The notes below the pieces were generated by a model. It did not search any database. It was given only the letters and a program-made list of their open reading frames with translations, and was not told the origin of the DNA. Source: HLUCCA09 sp965277275 (GTDB lineage Bacteria > Pseudomonadota > Alphaproteobacteria > Rhodobacterales > Rhodobacteraceae). From it: a DNA stretch of 64,000 nt. Positions 1 to 8,600 of the stretch are shown here, piece after piece. The stretch covers positions 930,001-994,000 of the forward strand of contig CBDICG010000002.1 in assembly GCA_965277275.1 (NCBI GenBank), written 5' to 3'. A program made the position numbers and the translations under genes. Position 1 is the first letter of the stretch, and each line of letters starts with the position of its first letter.

Positions 1-622
1 CGTCCCGGCCGCCTTTCGCGGCCGCCGCGCGATCCACATCGGCAAGATAGGACAGCGACGCCGCAAGGGCGGTCTGCTTGAAGGTGGAGCCGACCTCGGG
101 CGGTGCGCCTCCCGGCAGAAAGATTTCCGCCGTCCCGGGATAGCGGCCGAAGCCCTCGGGCTTTTCGGCGATCACATCGTGGAAGAACGCGTAGGTGCGA
201 AAGCCGTCGCGCGCGTACTCTATGGCAAAGGAGGCGACATCGGCAAAGCCCATCCGCCCGTACCGCGACAGGGCGGTGATCCAGGCGTCGGGCGCCGCCG
301 GAACGACCGTGCGCAGAATGCCCAGCGGGATGCGCCCGCCATGTTCGCGCTGAAAGTACTCAGCGTCGATGGCGGCGGGCCACGTGCCCAGACCGCTGAT
401 CGTGACGATCTCATCGGCCTCGGCGGAATAGAGGATGATCGGTGCGACACCGCCGAAGCTGACAAGCTCGCTCTCAAGCACGCCGAGCGCGATGCCTGCG
501 GCGACGCCGGCGTCGATCGCATTGCCGCCGGCGCGCACAACCTCGGCGGCGGCCATGCTTGCCAGCGGGTGGCCGGATGCCACGACAAAGCGCCGTCCGG
601 TGACCTGGGGTTTGAATGTCAT
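1..622 (-). CDS. ggt: Gamma-glutamyltransferase family protein, N-terminal part (cut by window edge)
   Basis: The first 207 codons of a gamma-glutamyltransferase-type Ntn-hydrolase, an enzyme that hydrolyses or transfers the gamma-glutamyl group of glutathione-like compounds. The start reads MTFKPQVTGRRFVVASGHPL, followed by the family signature of alternating small residues (ASMAAAEVVRAGGNAIDAG) and a VSFGGVAP stretch. The catalytic threonine that forms the N-terminus of the small subunit lies beyond the window, so activity cannot be judged. No clear signal peptide is visible, so it may be cytoplasmic, unlike many Ggt proteins. It begins 84 bp after the end of tctC on the same strand and is probably the last visible gene of the regulator-tctBAC operon. 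The alternative is another member of the same superfamily, such as a cephalosporin acylase-like protein. Confidence 0.85.
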   Translation of the reverse strand, partial: MTFKPQVTGRRFVVASGHPLASMAAAEVVRAGGNAIDAGVAAGIALGVLESELVSFGGVAPIILYSAEADEIVTISGLGTWPAAIDAEYFQREHGGRIPLGILRTVVPAAPDAWITALSRYGRMGFADVASFAIEYARDGFRTYAFFHDVIAEKPEGFGRYPGTAEIFLPGGAPPEVGSTFKQTALAASLSYLADVDRAAAAKGGRD

Positions 623-706
623 ATCACACCTCGTGGCAGGAACGGTTCGCGTTGGCCTAGCGCCGGGGCGCGCCCCAACGCGCCCCGGACCAAGGATGTC
701 AGTGCC

Positions 707-1684
707 TTACTTCCAGGGCTGCTCTTCCCACATCGCATCGAGCCGGGCGACATCACTCGCCGCGATCTCGCGGAACGCGGCGCCATCGACATAGAGCAGC
801 GGGATGCCCTGCTGCTCGGCAAGGGCGATGAACTCCGGATCATTCATCGTCGCCTCGACGGCCATCTCGAGCTTCTCGCGTACATCGTCGGGCAGCCCGG
901 CTGGCGCCGCGACACCGCGGATCGCGCCCCACGTCATGTCGACACCCTGTTCGCGGGCAGTCGGCACATCCGGGGCGAGGGGGCTGCGCTCTTCGCCGAA
1001 GGTCGCGAGGATGCGTACCGTTCCCTCACGCGTGTGCGGGATAAGCGAGCTGAGCGTCGTGACGCCCGCATCGACGAATCCGCCGAGGGTTTGCGTCATG
1101 GTGCCCGCGCCGCCCTGGGCCGGCACATAGTTGAACTGGCTGTCTGCCGCGCGCTGGAACACCTCGAGCCCCAGATGCGCCGCGCCGCCAACACCAGCAG
1201 CGGCGACGTTGATGTTCCCCGGATCGGCTGCCGCGGCTGCCATCATCTCTTCGAGGGTGCCGTGCTCACTGTCGGCCAGCACAAAAAGGTTGTGCGGATC
1301 GGCTGTGACAGTGCCCAGAAAATCAAAGGAATCGAGCGTGAATGGTTGCTCTTCGGCGCCGTAGCCCGCGGCGGCGAGCGCCGGGTAGGAATACATCAGG
1401 ATCGTGTGGCCATCAGGATCGGCGTTGGCGACGGAGATTGCACCAACAGTGCCCGAGGCCCCGGGGCGGTTGATCACGGCGATGCTTGCCCCGCCAAGGT
1501 GCTTTTCGAGAAACGGCGCCATCGCGCGCGTCACCGTGTCGACAGCTCCGCCGGGATTGAAGCCCACGACGATCTCGATGGTGCGGCTTGGATAGTCGGA
1601 CTGGGCCGCTGCCCCGGTGGCAAAGCTCGCGGCGAGCCCGGCAGCGAGCGCCGCCTGCAGCGGGAATTTAAAGCACATGGTCAT
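707..1684 (-). CDS. tctC: Tripartite tricarboxylate transporter substrate-binding protein (Bug/TctC family)
   Basis: A 325-residue periplasmic binding protein of the Bug family that captures small, often carboxylated, solutes for a TctAB membrane pair. The N-terminus has a signal peptide ending near GAAAQ (about residue 28). It is followed by the family hallmark YPSRTIEIVVGFNPGGAVD and the INRPGASGTVGA loop that contacts the ligand carboxylate. Length is normal for the family. A strong AGGAGGT lies 6 bases before the ATG at 1684; a second ATG two codons in is also possible. tctA and tctB lie directly upstream on the same strand, so this is a complete TctABC set. Ligand specificity cannot be read from the sequence; the downstream Ggt gene hints at gamma-glutamyl or glutamate-like compounds, which is inference only. 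Confidence 0.93.
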   Translation of the reverse strand: MTMCFKFPLQAALAAGLAASFATGAAAQSDYPSRTIEIVVGFNPGGAVDTVTRAMAPFLEKHLGGASIAVINRPGASGTVGAISVANADPDGHTILMYSYPALAAAGYGAEEQPFTLDSFDFLGTVTADPHNLFVLADSEHGTLEEMMAAAAADPGNINVAAAGVGGAAHLGLEVFQRAADSQFNYVPAQGGAGTMTQTLGGFVDAGVTTLSSLIPHTREGTVRILATFGEERSPLAPDVPTAREQGVDMTWGAIRGVAAPAGLPDDVREKLEMAVEATMNDPEFIALAEQQGIPLLYVDGAAFREIAASDVARLDAMWEEQPWK

Positions 1685-1732
1685 GGATCTACCTCCTGTT
1701 GCTGATTTCAGTTGTCCCGGTCCGGCGTGCCA

Positions 1733-3268
1733 TCATGGGTCCGAACTCTCTTTCATGGGGCCAGAGGCGGGAGCATGGGTGCGCTGCCGCCAATCCTTCA
1801 CGAACCGCCGTCCGGCGGTCAGAACGATAAGGCCCAGAAGAACGACAAGAATCTGCGAGATCACGCTCGAGAACAGATAGGTCAGATCACCTTTTGAAAT
1901 CCGCAGCGCGACCCGCAAGTTGAATTCGGCCACCCCACCCAGGATGATGCCGAGAACAAAGGGCGCAACGGGAAAGTCGAGCTTGATCATCACATAGCCG
2001 ATCAGCCCGAAGGCCGCGGCGAAATAGAGGTGCAGGAGCTCATAGCTGCTGGTGTAGATGCCGATAGTCATGAGCGCGCCGATCAGCGGCACCAACACCA
2101 CGCCCGGCAACCGCAGAACCTGGCTGAAGATGCGCGTCGCGACCATCCCGCCCAGCACGAACAGGACCATCGCCGTCAGCAACATCTGGATCATGAAGCC
2201 GTAGACGATGATCGGCTCTTCGCGAAAGAGCGAGGGCCCGGGCTGCAATCCATGCACCAGAAGCGCGCCCATGATGATCGCGGCAATCGCGTTGCCGGGC
2301 ACGCCCAGCGTCAGCGTGGGGATCAGCGACGATGAATTGTCGGCGCTGTTACCGCATTCCGCCGCAGCCACGCCCTTGGGGTTGCCCTTGCCGAACGTGT
2401 CACCATCCCGCGCCGCGCGCTTTTCCTCGTTGTAGGCCAGCAGGGCTGCCGCGTTCCCTCCGACACCGGGAAGAATGCCGACAATGAGCCCGATCACGGT
2501 CGAGCGGATCCACGTCGGCACGAGAGAACGCATCAACGAGAAATCCGGCTTCTCGTCGGCCATGCGCAATTCGGCGCTTGTCACGCCCGTCAGCTTTTGT
2601 TCCTGCGCCATGAGCAAGACGCGGGAAAAGGCGAAGAGACCAGTGAGCAGAACAACGGTGGGCAGCCCGTCTGCCAGCTCCCAATAGCCGAAGCTGAACC
2701 GCATCACGCCGGTGATCTGGTCCATCCCCACCGTCGAGAGCAGCATCCCGAGGCTTGCCGCAATGATCCCTTTGACCGGATCGGCGCCGAGCAGAACCGC
2801 GATGGACGCAAGCCCGAGGATCGCGAGCCAGAAATACTCCGCCGGGCCAAAAAGCAGCGTGATCTTTGACAGGGGCGGCGCAATCAGGATTAGCGAGATC
2901 GCCGAGATGATCGCACCTATGGCGGAGGAATAGCAGGCAAGGCGCAGCGCGAGCGCGGATTTGCCCTGCTGCGCCATCGGATATCCGTCAAATGTCGTGG
3001 CCACAGCCGCAGGTGTACCGGGCACGTTGATCAGAACCGCCGGGATCGCATTGCCGTAGGACGCGCCGTTGAAAATGCCCGCGATGATCCCGAGCGCGTA
3101 GAGAGGCTCCATCCCGAAGGTCAGCGGGATCAGGATCGCGATCCCCACCGTCACGTTGATGCCCGGGAGCGCGCCAATGATAATGCCCGCAATGGTTCCG
3201 ATGATCATCGCGAGGATGTTGCCGGGCGTCATCACGGCCATGAAAGCTTCGGGAAGCACCTCAAGCAT
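1733..3268 (-). CDS. tctA: Tripartite tricarboxylate transporter large membrane subunit
   Basis: A 511-residue TctA protein, the large subunit (about 12 membrane helices) of a secondary, ion-driven solute uptake system. Visible family signatures are the N-terminal GIIIGALPGINVTVGIAIL loop, its internal repeat GLIVGILPGVGGNAAALLAY, and the ECGNSADNSSSLIPTLTLGVP segment. The frame is open further upstream, but the start is placed at ATG 3268 because it overlaps the tctB stop by one base (TGATG) and gives the usual family length. The C-terminus ends 48 bp before the tctC start. It works with TctB and the periplasmic TctC encoded on either side. Confidence 0.94.
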   Translation of the reverse strand: MLEVLPEAFMAVMTPGNILAMIIGTIAGIIIGALPGINVTVGIAILIPLTFGMEPLYALGIIAGIFNGASYGNAIPAVLINVPGTPAAVATTFDGYPMAQQGKSALALRLACYSSAIGAIISAISLILIAPPLSKITLLFGPAEYFWLAILGLASIAVLLGADPVKGIIAASLGMLLSTVGMDQITGVMRFSFGYWELADGLPTVVLLTGLFAFSRVLLMAQEQKLTGVTSAELRMADEKPDFSLMRSLVPTWIRSTVIGLIVGILPGVGGNAAALLAYNEEKRAARDGDTFGKGNPKGVAAAECGNSADNSSSLIPTLTLGVPGNAIAAIIMGALLVHGLQPGPSLFREEPIIVYGFMIQMLLTAMVLFVLGGMVATRIFSQVLRLPGVVLVPLIGALMTIGIYTSSYELLHLYFAAAFGLIGYVMIKLDFPVAPFVLGIILGGVAEFNLRVALRISKGDLTYLFSSVISQILVVLLGLIVLTAGRRFVKDWRQRTHAPASGPMKESSDP

Positions 3269-3717
3269 CAGCGCGGCCCCCAAATCAGTTCGAACAGCAA
3301 TTCGGGGGGCAAGGCGCGGCCAAAAAGCACCTCGAAGAGGACGTACACCACGACCAGATAAATCGCCGTCGCAACCGCCAGGTAGACGGGCCTGCGGAAC
3401 CCGATCAGCCACGCCACGGTCGGGATGTAGACGATGGTCGCCGTGATGTAGCCAATCGCGACGGACAAGTTCATGTAAACAAGCGTCAGGCCGAGCACGA
3501 TGGCAAAGATGCCGGGCCGCGTGACAAGCGGCTCTGTCTCCTTCGGGGCGAGAAGGGACCTTGCAAGGTAGATAACCGACGCGATGCCCAGCGTCGCCAC
3601 CGCAATCAAGGGAAAGATCTGCGCGCCACCTGAAATGCCGAGGGTTTGCGCCAGCGCAAAGGCGGAGAACGCGACCAGAACCACGCCGGCCATCGCTTCG
3701 GTGTAGCGCGCGGTCAT
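3268..3717 (-). CDS. tctB: Tripartite tricarboxylate transporter small membrane subunit
   Basis: A 149-residue hydrophobic protein with four predicted membrane segments, the size and layout of TctB, the small and poorly conserved subunit of TctABC carriers. The start chosen is MTARYTEAMAG at 3717, whose ATG overlaps the stop of the upstream XRE-cupin gene in an ATGA. The open frame continues 14 codons further upstream, but those residues are hydrophilic and lie inside the regulator gene. The stop overlaps the tctA start by one base. Identification rests mainly on size, topology and position beside tctA. Confidence 0.88.
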   Translation of the reverse strand: MTARYTEAMAGVVLVAFSAFALAQTLGISGGAQIFPLIAVATLGIASVIYLARSLLAPKETEPLVTRPGIFAIVLGLTLVYMNLSVAIGYITATIVYIPTVAWLIGFRRPVYLAVATAIYLVVVYVLFEVLFGRALPPELLFELIWGPR

Positions 3718-4355
3718 GCGTCCACCGCCTTCGCTATCGGATCCGACATGATGATCCATAGGATTTTGGCCGTGGTGTCTCCGAGACAGGAAAACCGGTG
3801 AGGCTGGCTGGAGTCGAACTGAAAGCTGTCGCCCGGATTGAGGTCATAGGCGACGCCCGCAATTTCCAGCCGCGCCGCCCCTTCCATCATATAGCCCGCC
3901 TTTTCGCCGGGCCTCGTCCACGGCTCCGGACCGGATCCGCCTCCGGGCTCGACAACCAGAAGCAAGAGCTCGAGGTTGGATGTCTCGCCCGGTGATAGTT
4001 TTTCCTTCAGAAGACCGATTTCGCTGAACGCAAGGCTCGCCCGCTCACCTGCACGTGAGACTGGCGAGATCGAAACAGGCGCCACCGTGGGGAACAGATC
4101 TCCCATAGAGATACCCAGGGCGTTGCGGAGTTTCTCCAGCGCCTTCAGCGAGGGAGTAGATCGACCCCGCTCGATATGGCTGAGCATCGCAACCGACACA
4201 CCAGACGCGGCCGAGAGCTCTGACAGCGACATGTTCAGGCGCTTGCGGGCAATGCGCATACGCTGCCCCAGCTCACTCAAAGGGTCAGAAACAGCGCCCC
4301 CCGGGCCAAGTGCACCGTCGTGCGCCTTGTGCGGATCCTCTTCGCCTCTACGCAC
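3714..4355 (-). CDS. XRE-family transcriptional regulator with C-terminal cupin domain
   Basis: A two-domain regulator. An N-terminal helix-turn-helix of the XRE type (LGQRMRIARKRLNMSLSEL through GVSVAMLSHIERGRSTPSL) is followed by a cupin_2 barrel containing the EPGGGSGPEPW and YDLNPGDSFQFDSSQPHRF strands, where a small effector is expected to bind. Regulators of this build often control uptake or catabolism of amino-acid-like compounds. The start is set at GTG 4355, giving 213 residues with an AAGG 8 to 11 bases upstream; ATG 4412 would add 19 residues and the internal ATG of MRIARK is also possible. It overlaps tctB by 4 bp, so it is the first gene of the tct-ggt operon and probably autoregulates it. 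Confidence 0.88.
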   Translation of the reverse strand: MRRGEEDPHKAHDGALGPGGAVSDPLSELGQRMRIARKRLNMSLSELSAASGVSVAMLSHIERGRSTPSLKALEKLRNALGISMGDLFPTVAPVSISPVSRAGERASLAFSEIGLLKEKLSPGETSNLELLLLVVEPGGGSGPEPWTRPGEKAGYMMEGAARLEIAGVAYDLNPGDSFQFDSSQPHRFSCLGDTTAKILWIIMSDPIAKAVDA

Positions 4356-4802
4356 GCGGCTTACCTTTTGAGAGCACCGTAGGCGACATCGAAAGACCCC
4401 CGTGATCTGCAATTGCGCCGTCGCAGGTAGTCTCCGCCGTCACGCCGCGCAGGCCCTTCCGGGGGCTGGCGCAGATCGGCATAAACGGCGGAACATCGAA
4501 CCTGACGGTATCATCACACGATAATTGAGCGGCATCGTCAAGCCGTTCCTGTGACATGGCGTGGCGTGGGCCAAATTCCTCAACCGCTCGCGCACTGGTA
4601 TGTCCGTGCCCCTTTGCCAAACCACGGAGTGGCTCGATCTTCCGCAGCGGTGCCTCAAGAGCCGGCCCGCTTTGCCCCTGGATGGACAGACCACGCCAAG
4701 TGCCGCGAGCTCGGCGTGCCCTGTTGGCCGGGGGTCGCCTCGGGGGCTCAGGCGCGACCGCGTTGCGCTGGACACTTCGGCGCAGTGGAATACGTCCGTC
4801 CC
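4356..4802. other. Intergenic region between divergent operons
   Basis: This 447-bp stretch separates the regulator (minus) from the phosphatase gene (plus). Frames are open on both strands but none has family-like sequence; they read as Arg/Pro/Ser-rich shadow translations. Apart from the candidate minus-strand promoter at 4513-4541 nothing is recognised. The left end could be coding if the regulator starts at 4412. Confidence 0.5.
4513..4541 (-). promoter_or_regulatory. Candidate promoter of the regulator-tct-ggt operon
   Basis: On the minus strand a TTGACG (complement of 4536-4541) is separated by 17 bases from TGTGAT (complement of 4513-4518), 4 of 6 matches to the -10 consensus. It lies about 160 bases upstream of the regulator start. 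It was found by eye only. Confidence 0.35.
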
Positions 4803-5342
4803 ATGCGCTGGGTTGCCCTCGTCTTCTCCCTTGGCCTACCCGGCCTCGCTCAGGCCAACGATTGGGACGCCTTCTCGGCGCCCGGGGCAATCGCGATCAT
4901 GCGCCATGCCCTCGCGCCCGGCACTGGCGACCCGCCGGAGCTGACGATTGGCGACTGCTCGACCCAACGCAATCTCGATGACCGGGGCCGAGCTCAAGCT
5001 CGGGCAATCGGGGCTGCCCTTCGAGAGCGCGGAATTCGCTTCGACGCGGTGCTGAGCAGCCAGTGGTGCCGAACCCTCGAGACAGCGGAACTGCTTGGCC
5101 TCGGACAGGTTACCGAAGCTCCGCCGCTCAATCCGTTCTTCCGGGATCGCTCGACGCGAAACGCGCAAACCGCCGAAACGCGCGAGCTGATCGCCGGGAC
5201 AGCGGGCCGCACGATGCTCGTCACGCACCAGGTGAACATCTCCGCGCTCGCCGGGCAGAGCACGCAATCCGGAGAAGTTCTTGTCATCCGGTTGATGGAC
5301 GATGGTGCCGAGGTGCTGGGCAGCGTCATGATACAACCCTAG
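4803..5342 (+). CDS. Exported histidine phosphatase family protein
   Basis: A 179-residue protein with a signal peptide (MRWVALVFSLGLPGLAQA) followed by a short histidine-phosphatase fold. The catalytic box is IMRHALAP (the usual RHG with Ala for Gly). Further conserved elements are SSQWCRTLETAELL, carrying the arginine, and LVTHQVNIS, carrying the second histidine. The family transfers phosphate through the first histidine; here the location should be periplasmic. The frame is open upstream, but ATG 4803 is the only start that exposes the signal peptide. Substrate is unknown. It stands alone between the tct operon and the RTX gene. Confidence 0.87.
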   Translation: MRWVALVFSLGLPGLAQANDWDAFSAPGAIAIMRHALAPGTGDPPELTIGDCSTQRNLDDRGRAQARAIGAALRERGIRFDAVLSSQWCRTLETAELLGLGQVTEAPPLNPFFRDRSTRNAQTAETRELIAGTAGRTMLVTHQVNISALAGQSTQSGEVLVIRLMDDGAEVLGSVMIQP

Positions 5343-5664
5343 TCAGCTCGCGGCATCGCCCACGGCCCCCTTCAACGCGGCACCGGCCGGCGGCCCCGAC
5401 ATGAACCCGTCGATAGAGCCGGGGGCGCTCACCCAAACGCTCATGCCTTGAACACTGGCCGTATTGGTGCCGCGTGGCTGCACTGGGCAAAGCGGGGGCG
5501 CCCATGTCCGGACGGGACGAGCCCGATTGCTGGCCGGGTGAGCCGGGCCCGGCCCCCTCGCCAGGCCGCCATCGGCCTTTCGGACGAGGGTCCCAGCTAA
5601 AGGTTTATTGACCCTTGGGCACCCAGCGGGGCCAATGACGCATTGGATATGGGGGATTTGAATT
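5343..5664. other. Intergenic region before the RTX gene
   Basis: A 322-bp stretch. A minus-strand frame ending at 5343 contains a short Met-initiated tail (33 codons), but it has no convincing ribosome binding site and no recognisable family. The right end carries GGGGGA 9 to 14 bases before the RTX start. No further element is recognised. Confidence 0.45.
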
Positions 5665-8600
5665 ATGTCAGCTGGTGCTGAATTTAGGGAATTTGAAAGT
5701 AACCTCGGCGCGGTCGTTGACGATGTGCAAGCGGTGCGGCGCGATGCAGAAAGCTTCGCCGAAGCCATCGCCCCCGCCACCGCGGTCGCCAAGGGCTACA
5801 CCACGTTTCGCGAGATCGTCGACGTATCGAACACACTCATCGATCAGGCGCAGTTCAGCCTTCGGCTCGCCGAAAAGGCCGGGCCGCTCTCGGTGCCCGC
5901 CAAGGCGCTCAAGGACGCGCTGAAAGAGATCGAGCCTCGCATCGAGAAGCTCAAGGAAAAGACGGACGAAGCCACCGTTCTCAACAAGATCGCCAGCGCG
6001 ATTTCCGGGGTCGGCGATGCCCTCGGAGACACGATCCTGCCCGGGCTCGAAAGCGCTGACAGTACGTTGAGCAATCTCCACGGCAGCGTGACCGAGATCG
6101 TCGACGCCTACGACCGCGTCGACGGGCCCGAAAACGCCGGCGCCCGGCGCGTTGGCGCCGAGGACGCCGACGCGCTCTTTGCCGACACTGACGCGTTCGT
6201 GCGCCCCATCAACGACGGCATCACCACCGGCTACCAGCCCGTGCGCGACGGCTTCCTCGCCGCCAAGTCCGACCTGACGGACATCCTGAATTTCTTCGGG
6301 CTAGCGGAGTTTTCCGAGCTGGCCTCCGCATTTTCCGGGATGCTCGAATTCGAGGGCCTGATCGGCGTGATCGACGACATCACCGACGTTGTCGACACGC
6401 TCCTCAAGCCCGTCGAGCCGCTGCTCGACCTGATCGACACGATCCTAGGCTTTCTCGTCAATCCGGTGATCGACTTCATCACCTCGACCCTCGGGATCGA
6501 CAAGCTCTTCGAGGAGATCGCGGAGGCGCTCGATCCGCTCTTCCCGCAGGTCGAGATCTTTGACGGGCTGCTGGGCACCGTGGGCGGGATCGACGTTGGG
6601 CAGGGGGTTGTCGACGGGCTGGAGAGCTTCAAGGCGGACGGCTTCGGCATCGACGATGTGCAGCAGCTCGCCGTGGAGACGTTTGATCTGTTCGGAACAT
6701 CCCAGGACGGGCCGCCGCTGATCATCGGGGATAGCGACAACGAGACGATTGTCGGGACGGGCGGCGACGAGGCGATCGACGCGCGCGGCGGTAACGATTC
6801 CATCGAGGCGGGCGCGGGCAACGACATCATCGTGGCGAGCGGCGGCAACGACACCATCCGGGGGGGCGAGGGCGTGGACCGCATCGTGTTTGCGGGCGAG
6901 ATCGTGGAGTACGACTTTGCCCGCGACGAGGTGAGCGGGGCGCTGATCTTTACCCATACCGATCCGGGCGGGCACGGGTTCAACGAGGGCTCCGAGGAGG
7001 TGTATGGCGTCGAGTATTTCGACTTCGGCACCGAGGTGTTCACGCGCCAGCAGCTGGAAGAGGCGGTTGTTGGCCCCTCGATCCTGGATGGCAACGGCGC
7101 GCCGGGGCAGCGCACGACCGACGAGGGCGAACTGATCTTCCTGCAGACCGGCGGTCAGAAGGTGAGCGGGTTGGAGCTGATCGGCTGGGTGTTCGACGAT
7201 GTGAACGTCGTGTACGCGCTTGGCGGCGATGACCGGGTGCAGGGCACCACGGAGGCGGATTTCCTCTACGGCGGTGAGGGCAACGACCTGCTGATCCCGC
7301 GCACGGGCGAGGATGCCGTGGATGGCGGGCCCGGCAACGACACGTTCCAGATCTTCGACATCGGGTTCAGTACGCAGGACAGGATCTCGCTCATCACGGG
7401 TGTTGCAGATGTGCGCGGCGGAACGACGATTCTGGGCAATGTCGAGAACGTGGTGAACCTGCAGCGGGGGCAGCAATCGCTGTTCGGCAACGACGAAGAC
7501 AACCGGCTCGTCACGAGCTGGGGTGACGACGTCATCGCCGGGCTCGACGGCAACGACCTCTTGTCGGGCAACGGCGGCAAGGACTGGCTTCTTGGCGGGC
7601 GCGGCGTCGACACGCTCTATGGCGGTGACAAGAACGACATTCTGATCGCGCTCGACACCTCCGACAACGGCGCGGGCGAGCTGTATGTCGGCGAAGAAGG
7701 CCTCGACATGCTCACCTACTCGGTCGATCCCAACGCGATGCGGAACACAGGCGACGTGTTCGTGCGCCAGCGCGTGGACGATCTCCTCGAAGAGTTCGGG
7801 GTGCAAAGCGGCCCCCTGGTGATCCGCGTCGCCGATGGCGAGATCGACAGGCTCGACAGCAGCGGCAACGTCATCGCCACAGACAGGGCCATCGGCATCG
7901 AGGAATTCGTGGGCTCGGATTCCGACGACACGATCTATGGCGCCGACACAAGCGCCGAGGCCAATGTCCAGATCCGGGGCGCGGGCGGCAACGACGTGCT
8001 CTTTTCCAACGGCGCGGGGGTGACTGACGGCGGCAACGGCGATGATATCGTCTATGCGACGAACTCGGAAAACGGGCTCAACACCTATACATCGCCCAGC
8101 TTTTTCGGCGGCTTCGGGCAAGATACGCTCGACGTGAGCGGCTGGAACGAGTTTCGCTGGTCGGTTGAAAATACGTCGAGCGGCGGCGCGACCCTGCGCG
8201 GCCGTGTTCCGGGCGAAGCGGAGACGCTGCCCCTGGGCGGCAGCAGCACGGTGCTGGCCAATTTCAACGAGTTCGAGACGCTGATCCTCGACGATTTTGC
8301 CGACCGGATGTCGCTGACGGGCTTCAGCCGCGTGGCCTTCACCGAGGTCTTTGCCGGGGACGGCGACGACGATATCCACCTTGCGACCGGCTCGGGCACC
8401 TACATCACGGTTCATGGCGAGCTGGGCGACGACACGTTCAGTCTTGAACAGCGTGGCGCGGTCTTCGGCGGCGCGGGCGCCGACCGCATCGCCTACGACG
8501 CGTCATTCCAGCAAAGCAACGACAGTGCGCGCAACACGCTCGACGGTGGCGCGGGCGACGATATCGTCACCCTCCGGCGGGCCAAGGACACCGATGTGAT

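Noticed and set aside
179..1705. 508-codon plus-strand open frame
   Set aside because: It lies antisense to tctC and the ggt start, both with clear family sequence. Its translation is Arg/Gly/His-rich, as expected from the opposite strand of GC-rich genes.
6445..8415. 656-codon minus-strand open frame
   Set aside because: It mirrors the RTX repeats (Asp/Gly-coding codons give Val/Ala/His/Arg on the other strand). There is no start signal or domain.
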